From Cristatella mucedo (taxonomy: Eukaryota; Bryozoa; Phylactolaemata; Cristatellidae): a DNA stretch of 64,000 nt. A model generated the notes under the pieces. That model was not told the origin of the DNA. It saw only the letters and a list, made by a program, of their open reading frames with translations, and did not search any database. The stretch lies in contig WPIO01000012.1 in the NCBI GenBank assembly GCA_009760855.2, forward strand, positions 3,543,501 through 3,607,500, read 5' to 3'. The first letter of the stretch is position 1. Every line of letters begins with the position of its first letter. Positions 32,301 to 41,165 of the stretch are shown piece after piece. Position numbers and translations under genes: made by a program.

Positions 32301-35300
32301 GAAGTTTCCAAGCAGTCAGAAATAGTGGAGGTAACAACATTGGCACACTTACAAGTCACTTGACCACTCAGCCGATTCGGGAGCAAAGGCTGTTTTATCA
32401 CAGGTTTATGCCAAACAGGGCACCCATCACAGCTGCCGGTATATAATGGACACTTTCTAGCAGTGCTCTACACCTCGAGCTTAAATTCAACAGCAGTCGA
32501 TTTGGTAAGGAGAGCCATGCCAAATCGGAGCACTTCCAAGCAGCTGTGTAGGATTAAAAAAAGCAGTAATTCGCACGATTGCAGCTATGGTGGCAGTAAA
32601 ATGTGTATGCAGAGTTATACCCAGGAGGAGGAGGTTAAATTTTGGCCAAGATGAAAGGAGAGCTAAATTGGGTGAGCCGGAAGGTATATCCAAATGGGGC
32701 CAGAGGCTTCCTTAAGATGCCTATGATAGTATAGTGGACGATTTGGCTAGACAGAGTAACCTCTTGATTTGTCGGTGTCTCTATATCGGTCACTATCTCA
32801 ATGCTTCCTCTCCTTCCCTGTATGACCGTCTGTCTCTGTCTGTCTGTGTCTCGATGTCTCTCTTCCTCTCTCTTTCTATTAAAGCTTGATTCAGTAGGAA
32901 AGGTGGAAATGCTATAATGCAGGTACTCCACGAAGCTTCTGTAGCACTGAAGTAGCAGCCATTAGACCCGTCATGTTAAATGTGACATAATTCTAGCACA
33001 AGTTTCAATGTGCCATACTTATTGCTTGTCAGTTGTTCTGTTCTGACCATCTAATGCCATGCAGGCACGTGCTCTCTCAGAGCAGCAGCTGTTCATATCA
33101 TTCATCTAATTGTACTTTAAAAATCGAAGCTGCTGCACTTAGCATATAAACTGTCCATCCTACAGAGGCTTCACATTTCATTATTAATGACAACATTGCC
33201 TCTCCTTAGCATTATTACTCAAGCTTCAACTTAGCTGATAATGAAATTGGGTGATCAGCAAGAGGGAAATCGTTCATATATGGGCACAATGCCTGAGAGT
33301 GAAAAGAACATGGTCTTTACACTCGGGCTAAAACTTTTGGGTGGGTACGTCTGTAGGTGAAATGCCCATGATTCTCCATATACTTACCATAAATTCGGAA
33401 GGGCTAAACAGCTTTTAGCAGGGTGCCACATACTGCAACCACATAGTTGCATGATCAAATCAATCGTGGGATATAATTACCTTTTCTCAGCTGACTTTCT
33501 ACTTCTTTAGCTCCCACCTGCAAAGATAGTGCATACAGTACTGGTAGTTTGTGACTAAAAAATTCTTTCGATACAAACATTCACTTAGCATGCTGCTGCC
33601 GAGTAGGCTAAGCACTCTATATGTGACACCGAGAACGAAAGGCAAGCAGCAACTACTGCTGCCGATAGTCCATTTGGATAGTCGAACTTTAAAACAGGTA
33701 GTCTTATAAGAACTACCCAGCTTTGACATTTTTCTGAGGCTTGAAGTCACAGTGCTAGTAAGGTCTATTAAATTTTTGCAGCAGCCTTCTGCTGACATCC
33801 ATTGTATACTCTAGCAGGTATTTTTGCTCCCAGATTCCATGAATATCAAACTGATACTGACTGATCTATACGAGCAGTCGGTATGCTCTGGTCAGGAGAT
33901 CCACAGCCACTAAGCGATTAAAAAGCTGTACACGTATCTTGTGCCAGCAATTACCAGCCAACAGGGCCAAGATGGCAGCTAGGCATCCAGCATCTTCTAG
34001 TCCATACTAGATTCACAGAGCAATATTTAGATGCAGTAACCCTGTGCGGAGTAATACATTCCCAAGACTATTCCCGTAGATGCATCGGTGCAGCAACCGG
34101 CCCAAAAAAATTTGAAGGCTAACTTCTAGTTAAACAGAACTGAATAAGCACTATTCTAATGAGTCTAGTTTGAGATTGTGAGATGGTACATAACTGAGTC
34201 AGCAGCAATATTGGTGATAACAGCAGCCGAAACGTAGCAGCAGCAGCAGAACAATAACAATAGCCCAAACCTGTTCATAGTCCCTGCTAGCCTTTGTTAT
34301 GGGGACAGGCAGATCAGCCTTTGTAACAGCAACTCTGACATCGACTCTGTTGCTGCACCTGCAGGGATCGAGCAAGATTACCAGTCATACCCTCTTTGCA
34401 GATTGCCCATCAGGCCCTGCTAGCTGATTACATTGATCTTCAGGATCGGTTGGAGCTAGGACAATTAAGCACTAGCTCCAACTGCAGGACAAGACAGGTC
34501 TCGATGCCTGAGCCTGAGCTGTGGTCATGATCAATTCGGCAGGCCATAGATAGGGCAATTAAAGCAACAGCAGCCATCACCCTGAGCTATGCTGTAGAGC
34601 TAGTGGTATGAATGCCCAGTGGGTCGACTCCATTAATATCCTGTCAGAGTACCACTCGAAGTTCAGGGAGCTAGAAGACTGCAACATATTTTCCTAGTCC
34701 CATCACAAGCTATTCCAATTAAAAGCAACTGTTGAGACCATAAATATGGGTCCTCGTTGGTTTACTAGACTGCAACAAGTTCAGCCACCAGCCTGTTGCA
34801 TCCCGAATGAGAGCGGTTATAAGAGTAGACACATCACGTGACAAGGTACTTCACAGAGGCAGAGTGATGAGCAGAGGTGCATGCATATAAATGGGAGACT
34901 ACCCAAAAGCTAAACCACGTTGCAAGGTGGACAGAGGCACAAGGACACGATGGTTTGATGAGAGACCTATAAATGCTTAAAAAATGTGCAACTTCACTCA
35001 TAGATACACACTAAGACACAACACTCCTATCCTCATCTCTCTATTCTCACTATATCTGTCTCAGTCACTCTGTGTGTCTCGCACTTTTCTCACTTTCTTG
35101 TCTCTCTCTCTCTCTTCTTGTCTGTTCTATACCTCTCTTTCTGTCTTTTCAATCGGTATCCCTCCCTCCTCCTCCTCTCTCTCCTGCCTCTCAATCTTTC
35201 TTTAGCTACGACCATTGTCAGGATAAACAGCTGGAAGAGATCTTGCTTTTGCGTGTCAGGCTGCCATTGAATCGGCAACAATAATCGTACTAGCACCTGA

Positions 35301-36507
35301 GCCCCACGGCATTTGCAGCACAAGTGTTTGGTCGTTAATTAATTTAAGATCATTACCGATATTAGCCTACTGCTATCGACCATTGCGCTCAGCTTTCCCT
35401 AGACGCAGCAACGAGCTGTGTATCTGAAATAACCAACTGCTAGCTGTATCTCGTTCCGGCATCGTGGATGTGTAAGTCTGCCCTCAACATAGACACCTCG
35501 CGTACCTGATAATGTCATACTTGCAAGGACACTTCGGAGCCATCGCTTAAGGCAGCTCAGCTTACCGAGCGTGCCAAAGCGTTCAAAAAGGCAAGGCTCG
35601 GTGTCAACGTTCTCGGACCTCGGAGGTGCCAACGATCAACGGACAGACACGATGACCAAGAATCGTACCAAAGCGTGCTCCACATCAAAACCTGGAAGGG
35701 CTGGCAAAGCACTCGCGAATTCCGAATTGTGCCAGCCATCTCAGCAAAGCAGGAACACTCTCTCAGCAAAGCAAGAACGACTAGAATGCACGTAAGACAC
35801 ACCCTGGGAGGGGGTTCGCAGAGCACAGGCAGGCGTGAGAATTAAAGAGTCGTTCGCTGAAGACTTTCCCGACAAAGCCGTCGTAGAGCCTGGCCTGCGG
35901 GGGGGGGGGGGGGGGGGGGGGGGGAGGAAGGGACCAGCCCGAGCAGTCGTAGAGCTGGGCCTCTGGTGCGATGAGCGGCGGCAACAGCGCCGTGCGGCAG
36001 ACACTCGAGCCCGTCAGTGGCCGCTCGCTCACTCGCCCGCTCGCTCACCTTCTGCACGATGTCGAGCAGGTCTTCCAGCTGTATGCAACACTCGCCGTGC
36101 CGATCGCTGCTCCACATCTCACGTATGGTGGCGTGCGACGAGCACTCGAGGCACAGCTTGCCGCGGTTCTCTCGCGCTATGCGCAGCTCCGATACCAGTT
36201 CGCTGTACTTGTGGACGGCGAAGGCGGCCATGGCCAGGCTGGCGACGCAGACGCCCAGCAGGGCGACGAAGCAGACGATCAGCAACCGCTGACGGCAGAA
36301 AGCTAGCAGCCGACCGCGAGCCGCATCCGGCGGCGGCGGCTGAGCTCTCGTCGCGCCGCCGCCGTCAGAGTTCGAGCTTAGCAGTCGCTGAGTCGTCTCG
36401 GTGTTCTTGTCGGTTCCATTTTTGAACGAGACGCCGCCGCTGCCACCGCCTTCGCCGCTGCGACAGGGCGCGCCGCGGTGCGCACTCCCAGCAGCCGGCA
36501 TCGACAT
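22625..36507 (-). CDS. TNF-superfamily ligand, five exons, 364 residues
   Basis: A type II membrane cytokine of the TNF family, predicted to trimerise and bind TNF receptors. On the - strand the exons are 36049-36507, 33481-33517, 28856-29029, 23963-24090 and 22625-22921. They total 1095 nt, with phases 0, 1, 1, 0 that all agree. Residues 1-70 are cytoplasmic, 75-98 are a membrane helix (LLIVCFVALLGVCVASLAMA), and about 99-165 form a stalk with Cys at 119, 122, 140 and 141. Residues 196-364 form the TNF homology domain: PTAHL at 196, a Trp at 233, GYYFVYSQ at 259-266, GDELFV at 337-342 and the terminal SFFGLMTL. The domain contains no Cys, so it lacks the disulphide many family members have. 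I see no clear furin RxxR site in the stalk; the RRRF at about 290 lies inside the domain. The subfamily cannot be assigned by eye. Confidence 0.92.
22922..23962 (-). other. TNF ligand intron 4
   Basis: An intron of 1041 bases. No recognised repeat. It is moderately GC-rich at 22990-23300. Confidence 0.6.
23963..24090 (-). CDS. TNF ligand exon 4 (GYYFVYSQ)
   Basis: Acceptor 'gctgtgtcaccag' and donor 'CAG|GTACAT'. The 128 nt run from phase 1 to phase 0 and include NWDLTA, LSYNGGYLTV and DNGYYFVYSQ, which are TNF beta strands A' to D. Confidence 0.93.
24240..25065 (+). mobile_element. LINE family A with internal deletion
   Basis: It starts in the RT domain (VPQGSILGTILFTIYTLLLADV) and jumps directly to the RACLDRDT region, so about 400 bases including the YVDD motif are missing. 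The 3' UTR, hairpin and ATT tail end near 25065. It lies in intron 3 of the TNF gene, antisense to it. Confidence 0.78.
25066..26205 (+). mobile_element. LINE family C (diverged relative of A)
   Basis: Encodes LGFPLYVDDSRLYLSFDP with an intact YVDD, then LKGQTFKIGSS and LGILFQNDLSLDEP, and a broken C-terminus. It ends with a hairpin-like region and an ATT tail at about 26188-26203. It directly abuts the tail of the preceding family A element. Confidence 0.75.
26206..26769. other. TNF intron 3, unassigned
   Basis: Open frames on both strands at 26396-26797 have no recognisable domain. Confidence 0.3.
26770..26932 (-). mobile_element. tRNA-derived SINE, family 1
   Basis: Reverse complement of the family: tRNA-like head with an A box near 26905-26925, B box 'gggtttgaggcctgca' at about 26870, and the 'tgctgctatgtaaatgaggc' end near 26790-26815. 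Confidence 0.75.
26933..28104. other. TNF intron 3, with a GC-rich unassigned open frame
   Basis: The - strand frame at 26943-27299 (118 codons, ATG start) is Ala/Arg-rich and lies in the same orientation as the TNF gene, but matches nothing I know. Further right, 27640-27770 is AT-rich with ATAT/ACAT runs. Confidence 0.3.
28105..28175 (+). mobile_element. LINE family A 3'-end fragment
   Basis: Only the 3' hairpin region and tail ('agcgcctagaaagagattga', 'gggcgctatatcaagtgta') are present. Confidence 0.75.
28176..28855. other. TNF intron 3, unassigned
   Basis: No repeat or exon was recognised. Confidence 0.3.
28856..29029 (-). CDS. TNF ligand exon 3 (stalk end and start of the TNF domain)
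   Basis: Acceptor 'ctatttgcag' and donor 'GCCG|GTGAGC'. The 58-codon length runs from phase 1 to phase 1. A Ser/Gly-rich linker leads to HRPTAHLIANAQVPITG, the PxAHL strand A of the TNF domain. A Gly/Ser/Gln-rich insert (GSGQGRGSSSGQGAG) then separates strands A and A'. Confidence 0.9.
29276..29314. repeat. (GT)n microsatellite, interrupted
   Basis: GT run with two CG interruptions in intron 2 of the TNF gene. Confidence 0.9.
29315..29916. other. TNF intron 2, unassigned
   Basis: A short G run at 29390-29398 followed by GA repeats. No exon was recognised. Confidence 0.3.
29925..30280. mobile_element. hAT-like non-autonomous element (MITE)
   Basis: 356 bases bounded by imperfect terminal inverted repeats: 'taggactgtgccgaata' on the left and the complement of 'ttggtgcagaccta' on the right. 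Subterminal 'tattcgg'/'tatttgg' motifs recur inside. The flanking 8-mers acttacac (29917-29924) and gttaacac (30281-30288) match at 5 of 8 positions, as expected of an old hAT target-site duplication. There is no coding capacity. Confidence 0.7.
30289..31321. other. TNF intron 2, unassigned AT-rich
   Basis: A 106-codon frame at 30353-30673 has no recognisable domain. No repeat was recognised. Confidence 0.3.
31322..31425 (-). mobile_element. LINE family A 3'-end fragment
   Basis: An AAT-rich tail, then 'tgcacttgataaagcaccct', then the complement of the 3' hairpin and 'gctgcaaaggg'. Confidence 0.75.
31426..33480. other. TNF intron 2, mostly unassigned
   Basis: An open stretch at 31436-31615 on the + strand (MFQSGWVWIQQYHAE...) could be read as an exon but has no recognisable family. 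A TCTG-rich low-complexity stretch lies at 32820-32880. Nothing else was recognised. Confidence 0.3.
33481..33517 (-). CDS. TNF ligand exon 2 (37-nt micro-exon)
   Basis: Acceptor 'ctatctttgcag' and donor 'AAAAG|GTAATT'. It encodes VGAKEVESQLRK plus one base, so it starts in phase 0 and ends in phase 1. That is exactly what is needed to join exon 1 (phase 0) to exon 3 (phase 1). The charged heptad-like peptide suits a stalk. It is inferred from splice sites and phase, with no homology support. Confidence 0.75.
33518..36048 (-). other. TNF ligand intron 1
   Basis: Holds CT-rich low complexity (35040-35200), a 26-G run (35899-35924) and no recognised mobile element. Several short open frames have no recognisable features. 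Confidence 0.5.
35899..35924. repeat. Homopolymer run of 26 G
   Basis: An uninterrupted G run on the + strand, 125-150 bases into intron 1 of the TNF gene, where it reads as C on the coding strand. It could form a quadruplex and is hard to sequence. Confidence 0.97.
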
Positions 36508-37340
36508 AATTCCGAGGCTCTCTGAGTCAGGCCAGCCAGTTTGCGTTTGTGGTCACGTGGAGCCCGTTCTCGAGTTGTCCGATCCGCAACTCTAGCGCCG
36601 CCCACCCGCCGAGTTGCCGCCGCTCCGCGGCGCATTCGCCCGGCTATAGTTGGGTTGCGCTATCCAGTCAGGGACGGTACGCAGCCGCCAGCGCCCCGCC
36701 TCTTCCTGCGTAGTTGGTTTCGAAAACAGTTTTGCTACTCCGAAGTGGCCGTCGCTTTTCTCACAATAAATGGGACCGTTCGAGGCACCAGTCATACTGA
36801 CAGACAGACCGATGAAAGCAGCTCGCTTATAATTGGCAGGCGGAGGACCCCAGCAGACGACCGCGAGCCGGGCGCCACAGCATTATCCCGGCGTTCCTTC
36901 GCAACGAAATGCGAAGCCAGTCGTCTGGACTGACGTGACGTGCCATCGAATGCAGACCGTGTGAAAGGACTAAGCGCGTCGCGAAACCTTCGAGACCGTC
37001 AATCTTGAACGAGGACGGCTAGAGGGAGAAGGTAGAGCGGACGCAGCCCCTGCGGGGTGTGGCAGCAGGAGGGCCCGCCGGCGCTCCTACAGGTACAGGC
37101 TGTTCAAGCACCTCACTGACTCTTTGCTTCCGAGGAGGGGTTATCGAGCGTAGACAACTACTCGAGACGCTGTATTCGCGCGCAAGCCCCGCGCAGCGCG
37201 CAGCCTTCGGCGCGCTGATTCAGCCACTGGCGCGGCGGAAGTGTCCACTCCTTTTTTGTGGATTGGGCTGAAAAGACTGCGAGAGCGCCGCGAATTCGGT
37301 GCGCGCGCCTGCGTTTAGTTTGCCGGAGTGGACGGCCGTG
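35940..37340. promoter_or_regulatory. CpG-rich region at the TNF-ligand start
   Basis: CpG density is far above the rest of the window, especially at 36300-36660 and 37140-37330. It covers exon 1 and about 800 bases upstream of the ATG. No firm TATA box was seen. It may also serve a transcript running the other way, but I found no convincing exon there. Confidence 0.5.
36049..36507 (-). CDS. TNF ligand exon 1 (cytoplasmic tail, membrane helix, stalk)
   Basis: 153 codons from ATG to the donor 'CAGAAG|GTGAGC'. A Gly/Ser/Pro-rich N-terminal tail is followed by RQR and a hydrophobic helix at residues 75-98 with no signal peptide, which is the type II arrangement of TNF ligands. The stalk has paired Cys (CLEC and ECC) that could link trimers. 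The ATG at 36507 is the first in frame; a second in-frame Met is residue 3. Confidence 0.85.
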
Positions 37341-37869
37341 CGGCTTTAGTGGGCGATCGCATGTTTAGAGTTGCTCACGAGGTAATATTTTTTTGAGTGG
37401 GTCTAAAATGGCCTGCCGAGCTGCGCGGTCGGTGCCAGTCCCTGGCTCTCCCAAAACGGAGACTGCCATTTTCTTGTGTGGGGTAATGAGCGTTTCCGCG
37501 TGGTGATGGGATAATAAGCCTTTCCGCGCTGGCTCCAAAGAATGCTTTGACGCTGCAGCACTCCCCCAATGTCGTGGTTTGTGTGGTTTAGCCCCTGGCG
37601 CAAAGATGCCCCAATTCCCTGGCCACGCGCATCAGGCCCGTTCCATTGGCGAGGCCACACAGAGCTTCGACCCTGCCGCGAACGTTGGTATTTGGGGCAG
37701 CCGTAAGGCTGCTGTCTCGAAACTGCGCGCCGCGTTGCCTGGCATTACCTTATCTTCCTGTAGCGTTACTTTCAATTCTCTGGCGACAAATCCTGCTGCG
37801 AGACGTAGGCTGCCTACGATGCCGGCACACCCTAAAGACTTCACCCAAGTAGCGAGCGCTGGTCAGTGT
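37341..37869. other. Upstream region, unassigned
   Basis: Open frames at 37375-37660 (-) and 37579-38022 (+) have no recognisable domain; the end of the latter overlaps LINE sequence. Confidence 0.3.
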
Positions 37870-38435
37870 CAGTACAGCTGCACCAATAAAAATGTATACC
37901 TCAGGCGAACCTCTAATCCTTCGGAGATCGTCCCTTTAGTTCGTAGGCTCCCAAAGCCTGGAAGTTTCTACCGATTTGCGTTACGACATCTCCTGACTTG
38001 TCCACATTTAGGAAGAAACTAAAAACGCATCTGTTTATCACAGCATTTTGTAGGTTTCTGCGATTCGTCCTTTATATGCTTATGCGTGCTGACACTGTGC
38101 ATGCTGCCACTAACGATGGTTTGGTCCAGCGGTTAAGGTGCTCGCCCCGACCAAGGTCTAGCTGAGGTCGTGGGCTCGAACCCCGAGGCATATGTGAAGT
38201 GCCTGAATAAAGATCAAGTTCTCTTGGGGCGCTATACAACTGAATTATAATTATATTTATATTGCATGCTGACCCTGTGCATGTCACCCCTAACCCGAAC
38301 CTCTTTTTGTTCATTGAGCGTGCTACCACTAACCATTTAATCGTGCTACCTTTGCAGCAAATGTAAAGTGCCTAGAAAGAGATTGAGTTCTCTGAGGGTG
38401 CTATATCAAATGTATTATTAATATTATTATTAGAA
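37870..38435 (+). mobile_element. LINE family A 3' part, split by a SINE
   Basis: RT C-terminus (SFGDRAFSS-like region, broken) and 3' UTR with an ATT tail at 38415-38433. It is interrupted at 38113-38258 by a family 2 SINE. The LINE sequence resumes with 'gcatgctgaccctgtgcatg' as in the uninterrupted copies. Confidence 0.8.
38113..38258 (+). mobile_element. tRNA-derived SINE, family 2, nested in a LINE
   Basis: A box 'cagcggttaaggtgctcgcc' and B box 'gggctcgaaccccgagg'. The tail 'ctcttggggcgctatacaac' is shared with LINE family A. It is about 90% like the copy at 21107. Confidence 0.87.
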
Positions 38436-38943
38436 AAAGCCTGCGAGCAGCTACTCGGACTCAGGGTGAGACTCGGACTCGTACGGTGAGAGGGGCCGCT
38501 CAGGGCCTCCGCCGGATCTGCTCAGAAGTGACACAATTCTGGCGCGTCGTCCGACCCCGCGAATCTGACCAAATCTTTCGGAGAGGGACAATGGGATAAC
38601 TAATGGAAAAAAACACGAGACGAAGTACCCGTCGAACTAGGCCAGCCGCGCGAACGTTTCCAAAAGCACAAGAAGACGCCTTCAGGGATGTTTGTCCACT
38701 CAGGAGTGCACCTGAGTGGTCTATTGGGTACGTAAATTAAATACGCGTCCGCTACGTCCTGCAGTGCTTCGGCGAGTAGCTCTGTGGTCAAGAATATCGC
38801 CTGCCCAGCCGGATGCTACGTCTTGTCCGCTCGCCGTGAGCTGACGGTGAATGTATCACCTGTGGTAAGGCAGGCCTGCAAACATGCCGGACCGCTGCCC
38901 TGAGCTCAGGGTCCAGTATGAGTCTACGTTTACTAAAAGCCCA
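38436..38943. other. Unassigned stretch
   Basis: No gene or repeat was recognised. Confidence 0.3.
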
Positions 38944-39097
38944 TCGCCGTCATAGTTCAGGAGGTAAGGTGCTCGCTTTTCACAACCGAAATCGTCGGTT
39001 CGAATCTTGCAGTGGGCGATTCCTTATTTCCAACTGCAAGCTGTGGTGAAAGCCGTTAACGGTCTTCTGCCGATAGGCAAATGAGGCTGTTAAGGCT
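38944..39097 (+). mobile_element. tRNA-derived SINE, family 1
   Basis: A box near 'aggaggtaaggtgctcgctt', B box 'cggttcgaatcttgcagtgg', body 'caactgcaagctgtggtgaa' and end 'ggcaaatgaggctgttaagg'. Confidence 0.8.
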
Positions 39098-39444
39098 TCA
39101 GAAGCAGTTGATCCTCCTGGCCCTCACATAAACCCTATCCGCTCGTGTGACAGAGTGATTCGTGCGACAAAGTGACGAAACATCCTCCGCAGTTGATCGA
39201 ACACTCATCATCATGCACTGTACGTGAATACTGAAGGCGGACGAATATGTCAAATCTCAGTCTTTTATCGACAGGCAACTCGCGCGGACTTTGTTGAACG
39301 CTCATTATCATTCCAGTCACCTCAACCGCTGTTTTATCACTCAGATAACCAAACCGTCGCCACTCACTAAAACGCCTGAACGCTAAATTATTATCATTAT
39401 GACTAGGTAGCTCTTAGGGATTAAGAGCGGTTCGTGAGTTCTAA
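39098..39444. other. Unassigned stretch
   Basis: No gene or repeat was recognised. Confidence 0.3.
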
Positions 39445-40235
39445 TCATAATAATAATAATAATAATATTGCACTTGATAAAGCGCCCTCAGAGAACTTAA
39501 TCTCTTTCTAGGCGCTTTACATTTGCTGCAAAGTGATACGCAACAGAATAGTAAGTAAAATCATGCTTGAAAAACAAACAAAATGAATAACATGGTTAGG
39601 GGTTACATGCACTGGGTCAGCATGCAAATGTGGTTAGTGGCAGCATGCACAGTGTCAGCACGCATAAGCACATCGAGGACGAATCACAAGGACCCACTAA
39701 ATGCTGTCCCAAATAGGTGTGTTTTTAAGTTTCTTTTAAATGTGGTCAGGTCAGGGGATGTTCTGATGCAGGTCGGGAGGGAGTTCCAGGCTGTGGGAGC
39801 ACACGAGCTAAATGCACGGTCTCCAAAGGATTTAAGGTTTGTACGAGGTATTTATAGACTGTTGGATTCCGAAAAGCGAGTGGTACGATGCTTTGCCTGA
39901 TGGGGTAGTATATCTGAAAGATAGGCTGGAGCCATAGAATGAAGAGACCTAAAAGTGAGCGACAAAACCTTGAAGTCAATCCGTTGCTTGACTGCTAGCC
40001 AGTGCAGGTCGGCGAGAAGTGGAGTAATGTGGCAACTGCGACGCTCACGACAGACAAGCCTAGCTGCAGAGTTTTGCACCAGCTGCAATCGCCTGATCGC
40101 ACATGCTGGTAGGCCAGTAAGCAGTGAGTTGCAGAAGTCGAGACGAGATGTCACGAATGCATGGACCAACTTGGACGTGGTATCCTTATCTAAACAAGCC
40201 CTAATTTTAGCAATGTTATGAAGCTGAAATGAACT
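39445..40235 (-). mobile_element. LINE family A, 3' part
   Basis: On the - strand it runs from FQLHNIAKIRACLDKDTTSK through LVHAFVTSRLDFCNSLLTGL and DLHWLAVKQRIDFKVLSLTF, with one frameshift. It ends in the 3' UTR, hairpin and ATT tail (39450-39470). One of the better-kept short copies. Confidence 0.87.
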
Positions 40236-40499
40236 GAATACATTGCGCAGCTCAGGCCTTATAAATGGGCAGTCGGAAATGATAGTTGAGAGTTGTACTT
40301 TATGCTTCTTGCTGAGAGAACGCTGTCGCACTTTGCAACTATTGGCATACTTGTGCACGTCGACGCGGAGGCTTGTGCAGCTCTTTAGTCGTGCTTCGAG
40401 GCTGAAGATTTACGGAGCTCAGCGGCTCGTCGTCTGGTCTGTCGTCAACGACATAGCCACCACCGGTCCCGTCTGTGCAGCGCTAGCTCCTCGAATCGA

Positions 40500-40810
40500 G
40501 CATTGAATTGACTTCAAGATCCCATCTCTGGCCTACATGTCGCTCGCTCGCATCAGCGTTCCTATCTCCGACCTCATTGCTCACCCCAGTGCGCTCAGAC
40601 TCGCGCTTCACCCACTCCTCGGCTTACGGTGGTCTTGGCTTTAATAGCACAAAATAGAACTATCTTGGTGATTCGGCTTTCGGTTCGTGAGCGCCCAAAG
40701 TCAAGAGCTCGCTTATGGCTTCTGTCTCCACCTGAAATGATTTGGCAACATTTAAGCCCCAGCCAAATACGCACTCCATAACCTGTGCTCATACCAACCA
40801 GCGGCCCTGA
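40500..40810 (+). mobile_element. Very degraded LINE RT C-terminus
   Basis: The + strand reads like RIDFKIPSLAYMSLARISVP followed by SDLIAHPSAL, reminiscent of the IDFKVLxLTxRSLxxxAPxYLSDLI block of the LINEs here, but it is heavily mutated and has no clear ends. Confidence 0.35.
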
Positions 40811-40851
40811 GTGTCCTAATGTCGGCTTCGTTATGCTAAGCGTGATACAAG

Positions 40852-41035
40852 TATAATAATAATACATTTATAAAGCGCCCTTGGAGAATTGAATCTCTTT
40901 CTAGGCACTTATCAGATGCTATTTTAAAAGCATTACAAAATGATTGGAGGTAACATCCACAAGCAGCAGGTATAGTGTAAGAGGTATATGCACACGAAGA
41001 ACGAATTGCATACACCCACACAATGCTGTAATAAG
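40852..41035 (-). mobile_element. LINE family A-like 3' fragment
   Basis: AAT tail, the complement of the 3' hairpin ('ttggagaattgaatctcttt'), then diverged 3' UTR shared with the copy at 11130. Confidence 0.65.
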
Positions 41036-41084
41036 CATACTAATGCTGCGATATTGTGCTTGTCCATAACTCTTGATTTTTTAT

Positions 41085-41165
41085 TTATCAATAAGTTAGA
41101 AAGCGTCTGGATACAGATTTGATTCTCTTAGGGCACGACGTACAACAATTATTATTATTACTGTT
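41085..41165 (+). mobile_element. LINE family A-like 3' fragment
   Basis: Diverged hairpin region followed by an ATT tail at 41147-41163. Confidence 0.55.

Noticed and set aside
33388-33432. 45-nt candidate exon with a strong GTAAGT donor on the - strand
   Set aside because: Its only stop-free frame is incompatible with the phases of the neighbouring TNF exons.
35566-35691. Possible extra TNF-ligand exon on the - strand (acceptor cccttccag, donor GCTCG|GTAAGC, 42 codons)
   Set aside because: It is 0/0 phase and could be inserted without a frame change, but the peptide resembles nothing expected in a stalk and is not needed to complete the gene.
37059-37271. 70-codon frame upstream of the TNF gene as a gene
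   Set aside because: No ATG start, CpG-island composition inflates open frames, and no family is recognised.
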